A stretch of 64,000 bases of DNA from DAOSEC01 sp035362935 (GTDB taxonomy: Bacteria > Bacillota_I > Bacilli_A > ML615J-28 > CAG-313). Shown here one piece after another: positions 27,929-38,597 of the stretch (position 1 is its first letter; each line of letters begins with the position of its first letter). Where the stretch lies: the NCBI GenBank assembly GCA_035362935.1, contig DAOSEC010000002.1:1-64000 (forward strand), given 5' to 3'. Made by a program: the position numbers and the translations under genes. The notes under the pieces were generated by a model. That model searched no databases. It saw nothing but the letters and a program-made list of their open reading frames with translations, and was not told where the DNA came from.

Positions 27929-30346
27929 ATGACTTACAATTTTACGAAGGTAGAAAAAAAGTGGCAAAAATACTGGGATGAACACAAGACCTTTAAAACA
28001 ACATATCAAAAAGATATGCCTAAGTATTATTCTCTTGTCATGTTTCCATATCCAAGCGGAGCAGGTCTACATGTAGGACATCCAGAAAGTTATACAGCAG
28101 CAGACATTATTGCTAGATACAAACGCATGGCAGGATTTAGTGTCATGCATCCTATGGGATGGGATGCCTTTGGACTTCCAGCAGAACAATATGCATTACA
28201 AACCGGAAAAGATCCAAGAGACTTTACAAATAAAAATATCGAAACATTTAAACGCCAATTAAAAATGCTTGGATTTTCTTATGATTGGGATCGCGAAATT
28301 TCAACCTGTGATCCAAAGTATTACAAATGGACACAATGGATTTTTACTCAACTATACAAAAAAGGGTTAGCAGAAATCAAAGACGTTGAAGTCAATTGGT
28401 GTAGCGAACTTGGAACCGTGTTAGCAAACGAAGAAGTAATCAATGTAAATGGAAAAATGGTTAGTGAACGCGGAGAGTTTCCAGTTGAGAAAAAACCAAT
28501 GAGACAGTGGGTTTTAAAAATAACTCATTACGCAGAACGCTTACTCGAAGATTTAAATGATCTAGACTGGTCTGAATCACTCAAAGATATGCAACGAAAT
28601 TGGATTGGAAAAAGCGTTGGTGCTAAAATTCAATTTGAAGTAAAAGATATAAATGAAAGATTTGAAGTTTTCACAACACGTGCAGATACCTTGTTTGGAT
28701 CTACATATTGTGTTTTGGCCCCAGAACATGATTTGGTGTTAAAAATTACACCTGATGAGTTCAAAGAAACGGTAAGTCAATACATTGATTATGCGAAAAG
28801 CAAAAGTGATTTAGATCGTACCGAACTAAACAAAGAAAAAACTGGCGTATTCACAGGAGCATATGCAATCAATCCAGCAAATGGAAAAACGATTCCGATT
28901 TGGATTGCAGACTATGTTCTTGCTTCCTATGGAACTGGAGCCATTATGGCAGTTCCTGCACATGATGAACGAGATTATGAGTTTGCGAAGAAGTATGAAT
29001 TGCCAATTGTACCCGTTTTGGATGGTGATATCACAGAGTCTGCATTTACAAAAGACGCCAAACACATAAATTCAGGTTTCATTGATGGACTAATGACCGA
29101 AGAAGCAAACGCAAAAATGATTGCTTTCCTTGAAGAAAATGGGATAGGGACATCATTTACCAACTATAAACTACGAGATTGGATTTTTAGTAGACAACGT
29201 TATTGGGGAGAACCATTCCCTGTCATTCATTATGAAGATGGAAGCATTGAGTTAGTCGATGACGAAGATTTGCCTCTTGAACTACCAATCATCGACCAAA
29301 TTAAATCAAGCGGGACTGGTGAAGGACCACTTGCGAATGCGACATCATGGTTAGAAGTTGTTCGAAAAGATGGTGTCAAAGGTAGAAGAGAAACCAATAC
29401 TATGCCACAATGGGCTGGTAGTTGTTGGTATTATATTGGATATATTTTAAGAGAAAATGAAGATTATTTGAAACTCTCTGATCCACAAGTTCAAGATATG
29501 GTTAATTATTGGTTGCCAGTTGACTTATACATTGGTGGAGCAGAACACGCTGTACTACATTTGCTATATGCTCGTTTTTGGCACAAAGTATTGTTTGATT
29601 GTGGAGTTGTTTCGTCCAAAGAACCATTCCAAAGATTGTTCAATCAAGGTATGATTTTAGGTGAAGACGGAGAAAAGATGTCGAAATCAAAAGGTAATGT
29701 TATTAATCCAGATGATATCGTAATTGATCACGGTTCCGACACATTACGACTTTATGAAATGTTTATGGGGCCACTTGAAGCAACAAAACCGTGGTCTACA
29801 ACTGGGGTTGAAGGTTCAAGAAAGTTCTTAGAACGTGTGTACCGATTATTTACAGAAGTAATAACAATCGATGATACAAATTTAGCACTTGAAAAAGTAT
29901 ATCATCAAACTGTGAAAAAAGTAACAGAAGATTATGATGCGTTAAAATTCAATACTGCAATTGCACAACTGATGATTTTCACAAACGAATGTTATAAGAA
30001 TCCGTCGGTTCCAAGAGCATATCTTGAAGGATTTATACAACTATTAAATCCAATCGCACCACACATCACAGAAGAAATTTGGCAAGTTGTGTTAGGGCAC
30101 AAAGAATCCATTGCATATTCGAAATGGCCAATCTTTGATCTAAGCAAAACAATCGATGATCAAGTAACCGTGGTTGTTCAAATCAATGGTAAAGTTCGTG
30201 ATAAGATGATAGTTCCACTCAATACAGAAGAGTCTGTAGTAAAAGAACTCGCACTATCAAGCGAAAAAGTACAACAGTATTTGATTGGTCAAACAATTAA
30301 AAAAATCGTGGTTGTACCGAATAAATTGATTAGTATCGTTATTTAG
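27929..30346 (+). CDS. leuS: Leucyl-tRNA synthetase
   Basis: LeuRS charges tRNA-Leu. The 805-residue protein has the class I HIGH motif in [12 protein letters not shown] (about 42-53), the CP1 editing domain (about 220-420), a Trp-rich catalytic core, and KMSKS in EKMSKSKGN near 580. The editing domain looks complete. It is translated just behind the DUF1189 gene and closed by a terminator. Confidence 0.97.
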   Translation: MTYNFTKVEKKWQKYWDEHKTFKTTYQKDMPKYYSLVMFPYPSGAGLHVGHPESYTAADIIARYKRMAGFSVMHPMGWDAFGLPAEQYALQTGKDPRDFTNKNIETFKRQLKMLGFSYDWDREISTCDPKYYKWTQWIFTQLYKKGLAEIKDVEVNWCSELGTVLANEEVINVNGKMVSERGEFPVEKKPMRQWVLKITHYAERLLEDLNDLDWSESLKDMQRNWIGKSVGAKIQFEVKDINERFEVFTTRADTLFGSTYCVLAPEHDLVLKITPDEFKETVSQYIDYAKSKSDLDRTELNKEKTGVFTGAYAINPANGKTIPIWIADYVLASYGTGAIMAVPAHDERDYEFAKKYELPIVPVLDGDITESAFTKDAKHINSGFIDGLMTEEANAKMIAFLEENGIGTSFTNYKLRDWIFSRQRYWGEPFPVIHYEDGSIELVDDEDLPLELPIIDQIKSSGTGEGPLANATSWLEVVRKDGVKGRRETNTMPQWAGSCWYYIGYILRENEDYLKLSDPQVQDMVNYWLPVDLYIGGAEHAVLHLLYARFWHKVLFDCGVVSSKEPFQRLFNQGMILGEDGEKMSKSKGNVINPDDIVIDHGSDTLRLYEMFMGPLEATKPWSTTGVEGSRKFLERVYRLFTEVITIDDTNLALEKVYHQTVKKVTEDYDALKFNTAIAQLMIFTNECYKNPSVPRAYLEGFIQLLNPIAPHITEEIWQVVLGHKESIAYSKWPIFDLSKTIDDQVTVVVQINGKVRDKMIVPLNTEESVVKELALSSEKVQQYLIGQTIKKIVVVPNKLISIVI

Positions 30347-30348
30347 TA

Positions 30349-30379
30349 AAATTTCTCACCAATGGTGAGAAATTTTTTT
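30349..30379 (+). terminator. Terminator after leuS
   Basis: AAATTTCTCACC (30349-30360) and GGTGAGAAATTT (30364-30375) form a perfect 12-bp stem followed by T residues. Confidence 0.92.
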
Positions 30380-30414
30380 ATTACAACCGAATAATATATT
30401 AGGAGGTAGGTAAT

Positions 30415-30720
30415 ATGAGAACATTTAAAAACTTTCTAAGCATTGAAAAGAGGGTTGCAAATGATTTGATTGACGTTTGTTTCATTGGTAAACAATTTGT
30501 ATGTTTTATTCCTATTGTGCCGTATGGAAACGACATTCTCACAGATCAAGATTTTTCATGGATTGTATTGTTTTCTATCGCAATTAAGTTTGCTTATTTG
30601 TACAACGATGCTGTTGTTTTAATCGTTGATTTTCTAAATGATGATGAGTTTGAACTTATAAACTATGAGTATATAATAGACTATTTTTGTGAAAACTTAA
30701 TCGTAATTTATAAAAATTAG
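30415..30720 (+). CDS. Hypothetical protein, 101 residues
   Basis: I do not recognise this protein. It has AGGAGGTAGG before ATG 30415, a hydrophobic middle (about 46-72) and an acidic C-terminal part. It lies between the leuS terminator and groES, and its stop codon is inside the CIRCE operator of groESL. No promoter is obvious upstream. Confidence 0.55.
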   Translation: MRTFKNFLSIEKRVANDLIDVCFIGKQFVCFIPIVPYGNDILTDQDFSWIVLFSIAIKFAYLYNDAVVLIVDFLNDDEFELINYEYIIDYFCENLIVIYKN

Positions 30721-30743
30721 CACTAACGTATTGACAGTGCTAA
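30717..30743 (+). promoter_or_regulatory. CIRCE operator of groESL (HrcA site)
   Basis: TTAGCACTA-N9-CAGTGCTAA differs from the consensus TTAGCACTC-N9-GAGTGCTAA only at the innermost pair. HrcA repressor binds such sites. The arms overlap the -35 box, so binding would block RNA polymerase. Confidence 0.95.
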
Positions 30744-30758
30744 AAAATATGATATAAT
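30731..30758 (+). promoter_or_regulatory. Promoter of groESL
   Basis: TTGACA at 30731-30736 inside CIRCE, 16-bp spacer, TATAAT at 30753-30758. Confidence 0.9.
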
Positions 30759-30805
30759 ATTTTTGGTGAAAACCGCATGTAAAATTTGATAGGAGGATGA
30801 TATTC

Positions 30806-31093
30806 ATGTTAAAACCATTGAACGATAATGTCGTTTTAGAAATTGAGCCAATTGAGAAAAAAACCGCAAGTGGCATTATTTTAACTGGGGATAGCAAGGA
30901 AAGACCTAGTTTTGCGAAAGTTTTGGCTGTAGGTGATGGCGCTTTTGTTAATGGAAAAAGAACACCAATCGGTGTAAAGGTAGGACAAACTGTAGTGTTC
31001 AAAAGATATTCCACAACTGAAGTAAAACTAGAGGGCAAAGAATATTTAGTTATCTCTGAAAAGGACATATTAGCAATAGTAGAGGAGGAATAA
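30806..31093 (+). CDS. groES: Co-chaperonin GroES
   Basis: GroES caps the GroEL folding chamber. The 95-residue protein begins LKPLNDNVVLEIEP and has the mobile loop region (about 16-32, KKTASGIILTGDS). ATG 30806 is 9 bases after AGGAGG; an in-frame ATG at 30797 lies against that site and is less likely. groEL follows after 3 bases. Confidence 0.95.
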   Translation: MLKPLNDNVVLEIEPIEKKTASGIILTGDSKERPSFAKVLAVGDGAFVNGKRTPIGVKVGQTVVFKRYSTTEVKLEGKEYLVISEKDILAIVEEE

Positions 31094-32710
<1,617 letters not shown>

Positions 32711-32716
32711 ATTGAC

Positions 32717-32752
32717 AAGGGATTAGATTCATGAATCTAATCCTTTCTTTTT
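32717..32752 (+). terminator. Terminator after groEL
   Basis: GATTAGATTCATGAATCTAATC is a perfect 22-bp palindrome (32721-32742) flanked by AAGG and CCTT, then T residues. Confidence 0.9.
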
Positions 32753-32805
32753 TCGTTGAAAGTTAGTATAATTAGACTATATTTTTTATACTAAGTGAGG
32801 TACTA

Positions 32806-34803
32806 ATGCGTAAACTTATTTTGATAGTTCTTGGGTTAACAATGCTAATGCTAGGTGCATGTACCATTGAGGAAAATAGCGTAGAATCGATTTCGATTAC
32901 TGGGGTACAAGAAGTTTGGCTAGACGAGATTATTACGTTAGAAGCAAATGTAATGCCCGCTACCGCATCTCAGGATGTAAGGTGGAGTAGTAGTGACGAA
33001 TCAATTGCAATTGTGGATGCGTTTGGAAATGTGATTCCACAAAAGGTAGGAACGGTTACAATCAAAGCAACTCATTCAGTTGATTCTAGAATTGAATCAA
33101 CAATTATTATTGTAGTAAAAGATCAAAGTATTCCACAAGAGATGGCTTATTATCATACAAAGATTCTATCAATTCATTCTGCTACTAGACGTATGGAACT
33201 TGAAGATGTCCCGTATCAACAATATACAGAAGATACTGTATTTCTTAAGCGAGTAGGAACAAATGTTGTACCAATGAGCAGTACAAGTTTATATATTGGA
33301 CTAGATAACGTATATGTCGAAGTAGACCCACAACTTAATGTAATAACTAAAGTTATCATGGATCAAGAGATTGGATTTTCTAACATTCGAGTGGCGATTC
33401 GAAAGTCAATTGATGATATTTCACAACTTGCTACGCTATATCATGATAGTGTAGAACTATATCCAAGACAAGTGTCAACAATGAAAATATATGACGGATC
33501 GTTACAAGTTTCAATTCCAGCCAATTCAACCATTCAAATAGATTATGTTGATGGAAAAATACGAGTTCAAAATGGAAGCAATACTCTAATATCTACCGAA
33601 AAGCGAATCGTTTTAAAACAAACTGGTTCAGCTGCGACAGAAATTAGAAGCATTCGAAGAGCATTGGGAATCCCGTCTTATCAAGGAAACATTGAAATTA
33701 GTATCGTAAATGGGCGGTTACTCGTTGTTAACGACGTAAATTTAGAAAACTATTTGACAAAAGTAGTCCCAAGTGAAATGCCTTCTAGTTTTCATTCTGA
33801 GGCATTAAAGTCACAAGCAGTCGCAGCTAGAACATATGCTTATATGGATATTTTAAGAAGAACCAATGAGCAGTATGGTTTTTCAGTTGATGATAGTGTA
33901 AGTAGTCAAGTTTACAACAATCAAAATACCAATTCAAATACATCGATGGCGGTATATCAAACAGCCGGATTGATTATGATGAATCAAGGAATACCAATCC
34001 AAGCATACTACTACTCGACATCATCAGGGTTAACTGCCAGTGCTCACGAGGTATGGATTACAAATCAACCAATCGATGAGATTGAATATTTGATTGGGAA
34101 AAACTTAACCAATGATGGATCAGGCCAAGCAGTACCAGCAAATTATGAGGATGAAGCTAGTATGCTAGACTTCTTCAAACAAATTACAATGGAAACTCCA
34201 GATTTAAATGCAACCCAACACCGCTGGAAAATAGATATTACAAAAGTTCAATTAAAAAATATATTAAACACCAATCTCAAAAGTATGTATCAACAACATC
34301 CTAACTCAATTTTAACCTATGCTTATGGGGTTGGGGAGTGGAGATCAGAAACGATACCTTCGGACATTGGTGAAGTGTATGATATTTATGTTGGAAGACG
34401 AGGTACATCAGGTGTCGTGATGAGTCTTGTGATTGAAACATCAAGCGGGACCTATCAAATTTGGAATCAGTACAACATTCGATTTACGATTCGGCCGAAA
34501 GATGGTGGTTCTACCATCGTTAGATATGGCGCTAAATACTCTGATTCTATCTATACATCAACCCAAAACAATATCTCAATTTTGCCATCTGGGTTCTTCG
34601 CAATTGAAACCAGTGGAGATACTTACTCTTTTTATGGTGGAGGTAATGGACATGGAGTTGGTATGAGTCAATATGGAGCACACGGATTAGGTAGTAAAGG
34701 CTACACCTATATTCAAATTTTAGAAACCTACTATAGCAATACAGATTTGGTTGACATTAGTTATCAATACAGTAAAGTAAGCAATTTTCAATCGTGGTTT
34801 TAA
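32806..34803 (+). CDS. Lipoprotein with Ig-like and SpoIID/LytB domains
   Basis: The 665-residue protein has a lipobox LGAC with Cys19 as lipidation site, a BIG2-type Ig-like domain (about 28-105), a beta-rich middle, and a SpoIID/LytB domain (about 300-655) with YLTKVVPSEMPSSFHSEALK, AVAARTYAY and GHGVGMSQYGAHGLG. SpoIID cleaves denuded glycan strands during sporulation; homologues also occur in non-sporulating bacteria. No sporulation or cell-wall synthesis gene is visible here. The start ATG 32806 follows AGTGAGGT. Confidence 0.85.
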   Translation: MRKLILIVLGLTMLMLGACTIEENSVESISITGVQEVWLDEIITLEANVMPATASQDVRWSSSDESIAIVDAFGNVIPQKVGTVTIKATHSVDSRIESTIIIVVKDQSIPQEMAYYHTKILSIHSATRRMELEDVPYQQYTEDTVFLKRVGTNVVPMSSTSLYIGLDNVYVEVDPQLNVITKVIMDQEIGFSNIRVAIRKSIDDISQLATLYHDSVELYPRQVSTMKIYDGSLQVSIPANSTIQIDYVDGKIRVQNGSNTLISTEKRIVLKQTGSAATEIRSIRRALGIPSYQGNIEISIVNGRLLVVNDVNLENYLTKVVPSEMPSSFHSEALKSQAVAARTYAYMDILRRTNEQYGFSVDDSVSSQVYNNQNTNSNTSMAVYQTAGLIMMNQGIPIQAYYYSTSSGLTASAHEVWITNQPIDEIEYLIGKNLTNDGSGQAVPANYEDEASMLDFFKQITMETPDLNATQHRWKIDITKVQLKNILNTNLKSMYQQHPNSILTYAYGVGEWRSETIPSDIGEVYDIYVGRRGTSGVVMSLVIETSSGTYQIWNQYNIRFTIRPKDGGSTIVRYGAKYSDSIYTSTQNNISILPSGFFAIETSGDTYSFYGGGNGHGVGMSQYGAHGLGSKGYTYIQILETYYSNTDLVDISYQYSKVSNFQSWF

Positions 34804-34843
34804 AAACAGAAGCAACATTCCCTTGTTTTTGAGGTGTATTCGG

Positions 34844-34872
34844 TTTACAATGTAACAGTTCAGTGTTATAAT
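34844..34872 (+). promoter_or_regulatory. Promoter of hpf
   Basis: TTTACA at 34844-34849, 17-bp spacer, TATAAT at 34867-34872 with TG one base upstream. Confidence 0.75.
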
Positions 34873-34905
34873 ATAATTGTAAATACCACAGAAGGGAGTG
34901 TTTTT

Positions 34906-35454
34906 ATGAAAGTATCAGTCCGTGGTAAGAACAAGTTTGAGCCGACAGCTGCAATTAAGCAGTATGCAATTGAAAAATTGCAACGTCTTAACCCGTACTT
35001 TACGAAAAGCGATGAGATTGAAGCCAACGTTTTATGTAAAGTATACGAAGAGTATCATGTTGTTGAGGTGACGATTCCAGCAAAGCATGTCATCCTTCGA
35101 GTTGAAACCAAAGCACCAACGATGTATGGGGCTATCGACATCGCAGTCGATAAACTCGAATTGCAAATCACAAAACACAAAACAAAGATTAACTCTAGTA
35201 TTAAGAAAAGGGAGGGTATTGCTAATTTCTTTAAAGATGAATTAGACGTGGACGCACTAGAAAAAGAAATTCTTGCGACCAACTTGGTAAAAAACAAACA
35301 AGTCGATCTATCTCCTATGACCTCAGATGAGGCAATTACACAAATGGAGGTACTTGGACATTCGTTTTATGTATTCTTAAACGAATCAAATCAAAGAGTA
35401 TCAGTTGTATATCGCCGTGAAGATGGAGATTACGCAATTATTGAAACAAAATAA
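34906..35454 (+). CDS. hpf: Long ribosome hibernation promoting factor
   Basis: Long HPF pairs 70S ribosomes into inactive 100S dimers. The 182-residue protein has the N-terminal beta-alpha domain (about 1-95; SVRGKNKFEPTAAIKQYAIEK) and the C-terminal dimerisation domain (about 125-180; SPMTSDEAITQMEVLGHSFYVF, ending YRREDGDYAIIE). ATG 34906 follows GAAGGGAG; the frame is open farther upstream but lacks homology there. Confidence 0.94.
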   Translation: MKVSVRGKNKFEPTAAIKQYAIEKLQRLNPYFTKSDEIEANVLCKVYEEYHVVEVTIPAKHVILRVETKAPTMYGAIDIAVDKLELQITKHKTKINSSIKKREGIANFFKDELDVDALEKEILATNLVKNKQVDLSPMTSDEAITQMEVLGHSFYVFLNESNQRVSVVYRREDGDYAIIETK

Positions 35455-35467
35455 CATAAAAATAGAT

Positions 35468-35496
35468 GAAACGCTCCCCTTAAAAGGAGCGTTTTT
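35468..35496 (+). terminator. Terminator after hpf
   Basis: AACGCTCC (35470-35477) pairs with GGAGCGTT (35486-35493) and T residues follow. Confidence 0.88.
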
Positions 35497-35596
35497 ATAT
35501 TTAATTTTTTCGAAAATGCGAATATGTTCATTTTTGGGGTTGTCTTCCTTATTTATTTATGTTAATGTTAAGGTAGAGAATGAAGGAGGTAATATT

Positions 35597-38467
35597 ATGT
35601 TGAAAAAAATTGGCATTGCTTTTTTAATGCTGTTTGGTTTCATTTTTGTTTCAGGATGTGTAAACCAGGAAGATTTTTCCAACATACCATCACTTACAAC
35701 ATTTGAAATGAAAGAACTGGTGAACTCGACTGAATCACTTCATGTTGTGAGAAAAGCACAAGAAATTTATTTTGTGATTGAGATTAAACAACCAACCAAT
35801 CATACATTTGCGATAGATTCTGTTGTGATAAATAATCAAGTATATCGAGTAGGGGACAAAGAAACCCCTAGTTCAGCAGAAAGTCGAGTTGTTTTTGTAA
35901 GTGAAGATCAAACAAAATTATATGTTCCATATACGATAGGAACTCATTTTTCAGGTACAACAACGTTTGAATTAAATCGAATTTCGTATTTAGAGGATTC
36001 TTTCATAAAAGATGCTGGAATACCGAGAAAGTCAAACACCAAGTTAACGATTACGATTAAAGATCGAGGTATCACAGCAGTTAGTGGAGATGTAGTAGGA
36101 ACCATTTCAGAGAGTAAAAACCATATTTATTTCAATTATCTTGAAAATGTTGATAATGCTAAAATTTCAAGAATGCAAGTTTCAACTTTGTTACAAACAT
36201 ATTCTCCATACAAAGAGATTAACTCAGAAACAGTTGCCCAAATACCATCCAATGTAGAATTTGGTGATCAATTGTTTATAGATATCACACTACATTATGC
36301 TGGTTTAAATCAAGTGGAAGAAAGTGTTACTCTAAAATTATTAAATTTATCGGTGCTAAATCAAAGCAAACTTGTAATCACAGAAGATTCACAATTAGTA
36401 TATTACGTAGGTGATACGTATTCTTCAACAAATACGGTTGCTAAGTTTATTGATAACAACGAAAATGAATACACGGTTCATCCAGATTTAGTGACTCACA
36501 GCATGAGTAATGAAACATTCTTGTCACCACAACGCGTGTATGCCAATGTTGAATCATTTGGAAAACGTGGATATTTTTCACTGTTTGTCTATGCTCAAAA
36601 AGATATGGAGTCAGTGGTGAATACACTACGTGTTGGTGTTGATGCATTACCAAGGTTTGAGATGCCAGGTAGAAGCCCTGAGTCACAATTAAATAAGTTG
36701 ATGTTTGGTTACGAAACAGTATCCATCACAAGTGATGGCAGATGGGTATTAAATCCTATCGTAGTAACCAACCATAATACACTACTTGAAAATGCTACAA
36801 CAGAAGCTGTTAGAACCATCGAAAATGATATTGATGTATATGATAAGACATATACCATTCACATCAATCAAAATCTCAAATATTCAAACGGATCCTCAAT
36901 TAAAGCAGTAGATTATGTATTTAGTTTCTTGCTTTTAAACTCAAAACAATTTGGATATCAATTAGATCATCAGGCAATATTGGGATATGATGGTTACCGA
37001 AACCAACAAACCACTTCAGCAGACATCTATTTTTCGGGAATCAAATTGATGGATGAGTATTCTTTTTCAATCACAGTTGATGGAAGATTTTTACCTCATT
37101 TTGATTTACTGTCGTATTTAAGAATCATTCCACTTCCATTTGAGAGTTTTGCTGGTGCTGGGTTTCATCCAGCTACCGATATCATATCAGATAGCAATGG
37201 GACAAAAATGACAGCTATTGGATATTCTAGAATAAACACGCTAAAATCAAACCCTACAAATGCAAATGTACTTTCGTTAATTGCAAGTGGTCCATATATG
37301 GTAACACAAAGAGAACAAGAATCGATTACGTTAGAAAAAAATCCGTATTTTATTGGAAACTTTGAAGGAAACATTCCATCCATCCAAACAATCGTCTATA
37401 GCAAACACTATATTCGTAGTGTCCATGGAGTGATAAGCAATGATTTGGATATTACATCGTTTATTGATTCAGCAGAACGAGCACTCCTAGCAAAAACTAC
37501 AGGTGCACATTCTATTTCGTATTATCATAACAATCATACAATGTTTGCAATGAATTGTGATTTCGGACCAACATCAAACGTTAAGATTCGTTTGGCAATG
37601 GCTTATTTGCTTGAGAGACAAGGTTATATTGACCACGTATTCGATGGGAATGCAACCTATGCATCTTCTGCATATTCTCCAAGTCAATGGATGTATCAAC
37701 AATCCGTAGATGAATTGATTGAATCACTTACGTTATACCAAGTAGATATTGATCAAGCAAATGCTTTGTTATCAGAAACAGAATGGATTTATGAGTCTGA
37801 TGGTGTAACACTATTTGATCCAGCGAAGGCAGCGTTATTAAATGAAGACGATAATCGAGTAAACACATATTTTAGACACAATGCAAATCAAGAAGTGTTA
37901 CAAATCAATGTAGCAATAGGGGTAAGCAGTTCTATAATGGATGTGTTTCACGAGTATTTTGGGATACATTTTGGAAAAGCAGGAATCAAGACAGTAAGTA
38001 TACCTAATGAGTTCAACATTCTGTTAGATGAATACTATTACTCTTACCTTCGTAAACCATCTTTAGACAACCCAGTTGATCAAAGAATTTTTCATGCAAC
38101 CATCATTACAACGATCGTAGGTCTTAACAATAAGTATTACCAACAGTTCCATAGCAAGTGGTATGAAACCAATGGAAACCCAATGCAAACCATTGATTCT
38201 ATAGAGAATCCAGCAGTACCACTAGAAGATGGAGAACTTACGTTAGATGAGATTATTGATCAAATGATGGCTGTTCATCCTGAGGAACTTGAAGAGTATC
38301 GAGAACTATGGGTACAATTCAATCTAAGATGGAACAAAATTATACCGAGCATACCGCTATATGCGTATGAGAATACGTTTGCATATAATATAAGAGTATC
38401 TGGAATACAAGCAACCGGATTTTGGACATGGGAAGATGCGATTTGTGACATGTCGATAACAAATTAA
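35597..38467 (+). CDS. OppA-like solute-binding lipoprotein with long N-terminal extension
   Basis: The 956-residue protein has lipobox VSGC with Cys21. Residues about 30-340 form a beta-rich region unlike ordinary binding proteins. The rest matches the family 5 (peptide-type) solute-binding domain: YTIHINQNLKYSNGSSIKA, VDYVFSFL, and GPYMVTQREQESITLEKNPY. No permease or ATPase lies nearby and terminators flank it, so it is monocistronic and must share a transporter encoded elsewhere. GAAGGAGGT precedes ATG 35597; the open frame to 35405 belongs to the end of hpf. Confidence 0.82.
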   Translation: MLKKIGIAFLMLFGFIFVSGCVNQEDFSNIPSLTTFEMKELVNSTESLHVVRKAQEIYFVIEIKQPTNHTFAIDSVVINNQVYRVGDKETPSSAESRVVFVSEDQTKLYVPYTIGTHFSGTTTFELNRISYLEDSFIKDAGIPRKSNTKLTITIKDRGITAVSGDVVGTISESKNHIYFNYLENVDNAKISRMQVSTLLQTYSPYKEINSETVAQIPSNVEFGDQLFIDITLHYAGLNQVEESVTLKLLNLSVLNQSKLVITEDSQLVYYVGDTYSSTNTVAKFIDNNENEYTVHPDLVTHSMSNETFLSPQRVYANVESFGKRGYFSLFVYAQKDMESVVNTLRVGVDALPRFEMPGRSPESQLNKLMFGYETVSITSDGRWVLNPIVVTNHNTLLENATTEAVRTIENDIDVYDKTYTIHINQNLKYSNGSSIKAVDYVFSFLLLNSKQFGYQLDHQAILGYDGYRNQQTTSADIYFSGIKLMDEYSFSITVDGRFLPHFDLLSYLRIIPLPFESFAGAGFHPATDIISDSNGTKMTAIGYSRINTLKSNPTNANVLSLIASGPYMVTQREQESITLEKNPYFIGNFEGNIPSIQTIVYSKHYIRSVHGVISNDLDITSFIDSAERALLAKTTGAHSISYYHNNHTMFAMNCDFGPTSNVKIRLAMAYLLERQGYIDHVFDGNATYASSAYSPSQWMYQQSVDELIESLTLYQVDIDQANALLSETEWIYESDGVTLFDPAKAALLNEDDNRVNTYFRHNANQEVLQINVAIGVSSSIMDVFHEYFGIHFGKAGIKTVSIPNEFNILLDEYYYSYLRKPSLDNPVDQRIFHATIITTIVGLNNKYYQQFHSKWYETNGNPMQTIDSIENPAVPLEDGELTLDEIIDQMMAVHPEELEEYRELWVQFNLRWNKIIPSIPLYAYENTFAYNIRVSGIQATGFWTWEDAICDMSITN

Positions 38468-38487
38468 ATGAATGTATAACATAGAGA

Positions 38488-38517
38488 ACACTTTGGCTAT
38501 CAACCAAAGTGTTTTTT
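38488..38517 (+). terminator. Terminator after the OppA-like gene
   Basis: AACACTTTGG (38488-38497) and CCAAAGTGTT (38504-38513) followed by T residues. Confidence 0.92.
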
Positions 38518-38597
38518 AATTGTTGTGAAAAACGCAATATTGCTTGAAAAAACGGGATAAAAATGGTATTATAATTAAATGAAAGGACGTGTACATA

